Below are positions 15,751 to 15,815 of a DNA stretch of 15,815 nucleotides, piece by piece. The position numbers were made by a program, and so were the translations under genes. Under the pieces are notes generated by a model. The model did not search any database. It saw nothing but the letters and a program-made list of their open reading frames with translations, and had not been told where the DNA came from. The DNA is from Stenotrophomonas sp. UBA7346. GTDB lineage: Bacteria; Pseudomonadota; Gammaproteobacteria; Xanthomonadales; Xanthomonadaceae. Numbering within the stretch: position 1 is the first letter of the stretch; every line of letters starts with the position of its first letter. The stretch is taken from positions 1 through 15,815 of the forward strand of contig DKPB01000084.1 of assembly GCA_002471015.1 (NCBI GenBank), read 5' to 3'.

Positions 15751-15763
15751 AGCTTTCAAACAA

Positions 15764-15791
15764 AAAGCGGGCCGGAGGCCGCTTTCATTTT
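15764..15791. terminator. bidirectional intrinsic terminator
   Basis: AAAGCGG (15764-15770) and CCGCTTT (15779-15785) form a 7-bp stem, extendable with CC/GG in the loop. On the plus strand TTTCATTTT follows; on the minus strand CTTTTTGTTT follows. It probably ends transcription of a gene beyond the right edge and insulates the kdp promoter. Confidence 0.65.
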
Positions 15792-15815
15792 GAATGCGAC
15801 AACTTATCGGGAGAG

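Larger units (their letters stand above)
15412..15815. other. gene-free region upstream of kdpF
   Basis: I see no convincing gene in these 404 bp. From kdpF outward they hold a small hairpin, CCGGC-TCA-GCCGG (15443-15455), a dyad at 15506-15522 and KdpE-like direct repeats at 15545-15597. Further out are a 14-bp tandem duplication (15684-15711), a 19-bp perfect palindrome (15709-15750) and a bidirectional terminator (15764-15791). On the minus strand, a stop codon TAA at 15806-15804 just before the terminator could be the end of a gene lying beyond the right edge, but too little sequence is present to tell. Confidence 0.6.

Noticed and set aside
15448..15759. A 103-codon minus-strand frame upstream of kdpF with a hydrophobic stretch resembling a signal peptide
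   Set aside because: Its first codons are the 19-bp palindrome, its hydrophobic part partly arises from the 14-bp tandem repeat, and it runs through the likely kdp operator. It has no clear ribosome-binding site and no family I recognise.

Overview
The window is GC-rich, gene-dense chromosomal DNA from a gammaproteobacterium. The gene order radC / coaBC-dut-algC, an argS followed by a SPOR-type protein, the membrane-anchored AlgC, and GC-rich palindromic intergenic repeats all point to the Xanthomonadaceae, most likely Stenotrophomonas or a close relative. This assignment rests on recognised protein families and layout, not on a database match.

Left part (1-2960, minus strand): radC (DNA-repair-associated JAB/MPN protein) is followed by its own terminator. 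Then come argS (arginyl-tRNA synthetase) and, 20 bp downstream, an FtsN-like inner-membrane protein whose C-terminal SPOR domain lies beyond the left edge. Centre (3058-7130, plus strand): coaBC, dut and algC form one tight operon, with a 4-bp overlap and then a 15-bp gap, ending in a strong intrinsic terminator. CoaBC makes 4'-phosphopantetheine for CoA, Dut removes dUTP, and AlgC supplies mannose-1-P and glucose-1-P for surface polysaccharides. This AlgC carries an N-terminal two-helix membrane anchor with a periplasmic loop.

Between 7190 and 7532 there is no gene. The stretch holds a pair of 40-bp inverted repeats and a 103-bp element with 21-bp terminal inverted repeats.

Right part (7533-15411, minus strand): a complete kdpFABC-kdpDE locus for high-affinity ATP-driven K+ uptake. 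KdpF (30 aa, easily missed), KdpA (pore), KdpB (P-type ATPase) and KdpC form the transporter. KdpD (sensor kinase) and KdpE (response regulator) follow in the same direction. Stop/start overlaps link kdpA-kdpB, kdpB-kdpC and kdpD-kdpE, while a 36-bp gap containing a hairpin separates kdpC from kdpD. The roughly 400-bp region upstream of kdpF appears gene-free. It contains T-rich direct repeats spaced 11 and 33 bp apart, resembling the KdpE operator, a downstream dyad, a perfect 19-bp palindrome, a 14-bp tandem duplication and a bidirectional terminator at the right edge.

I see no new defence, mobile or biosynthetic system. The coding content is core metabolism plus Kdp. The most interesting signals are the phased KdpE-like operator, the intergenic repeat elements, and a Cys-to-Glu change in the CoaC flap of CoaBC.
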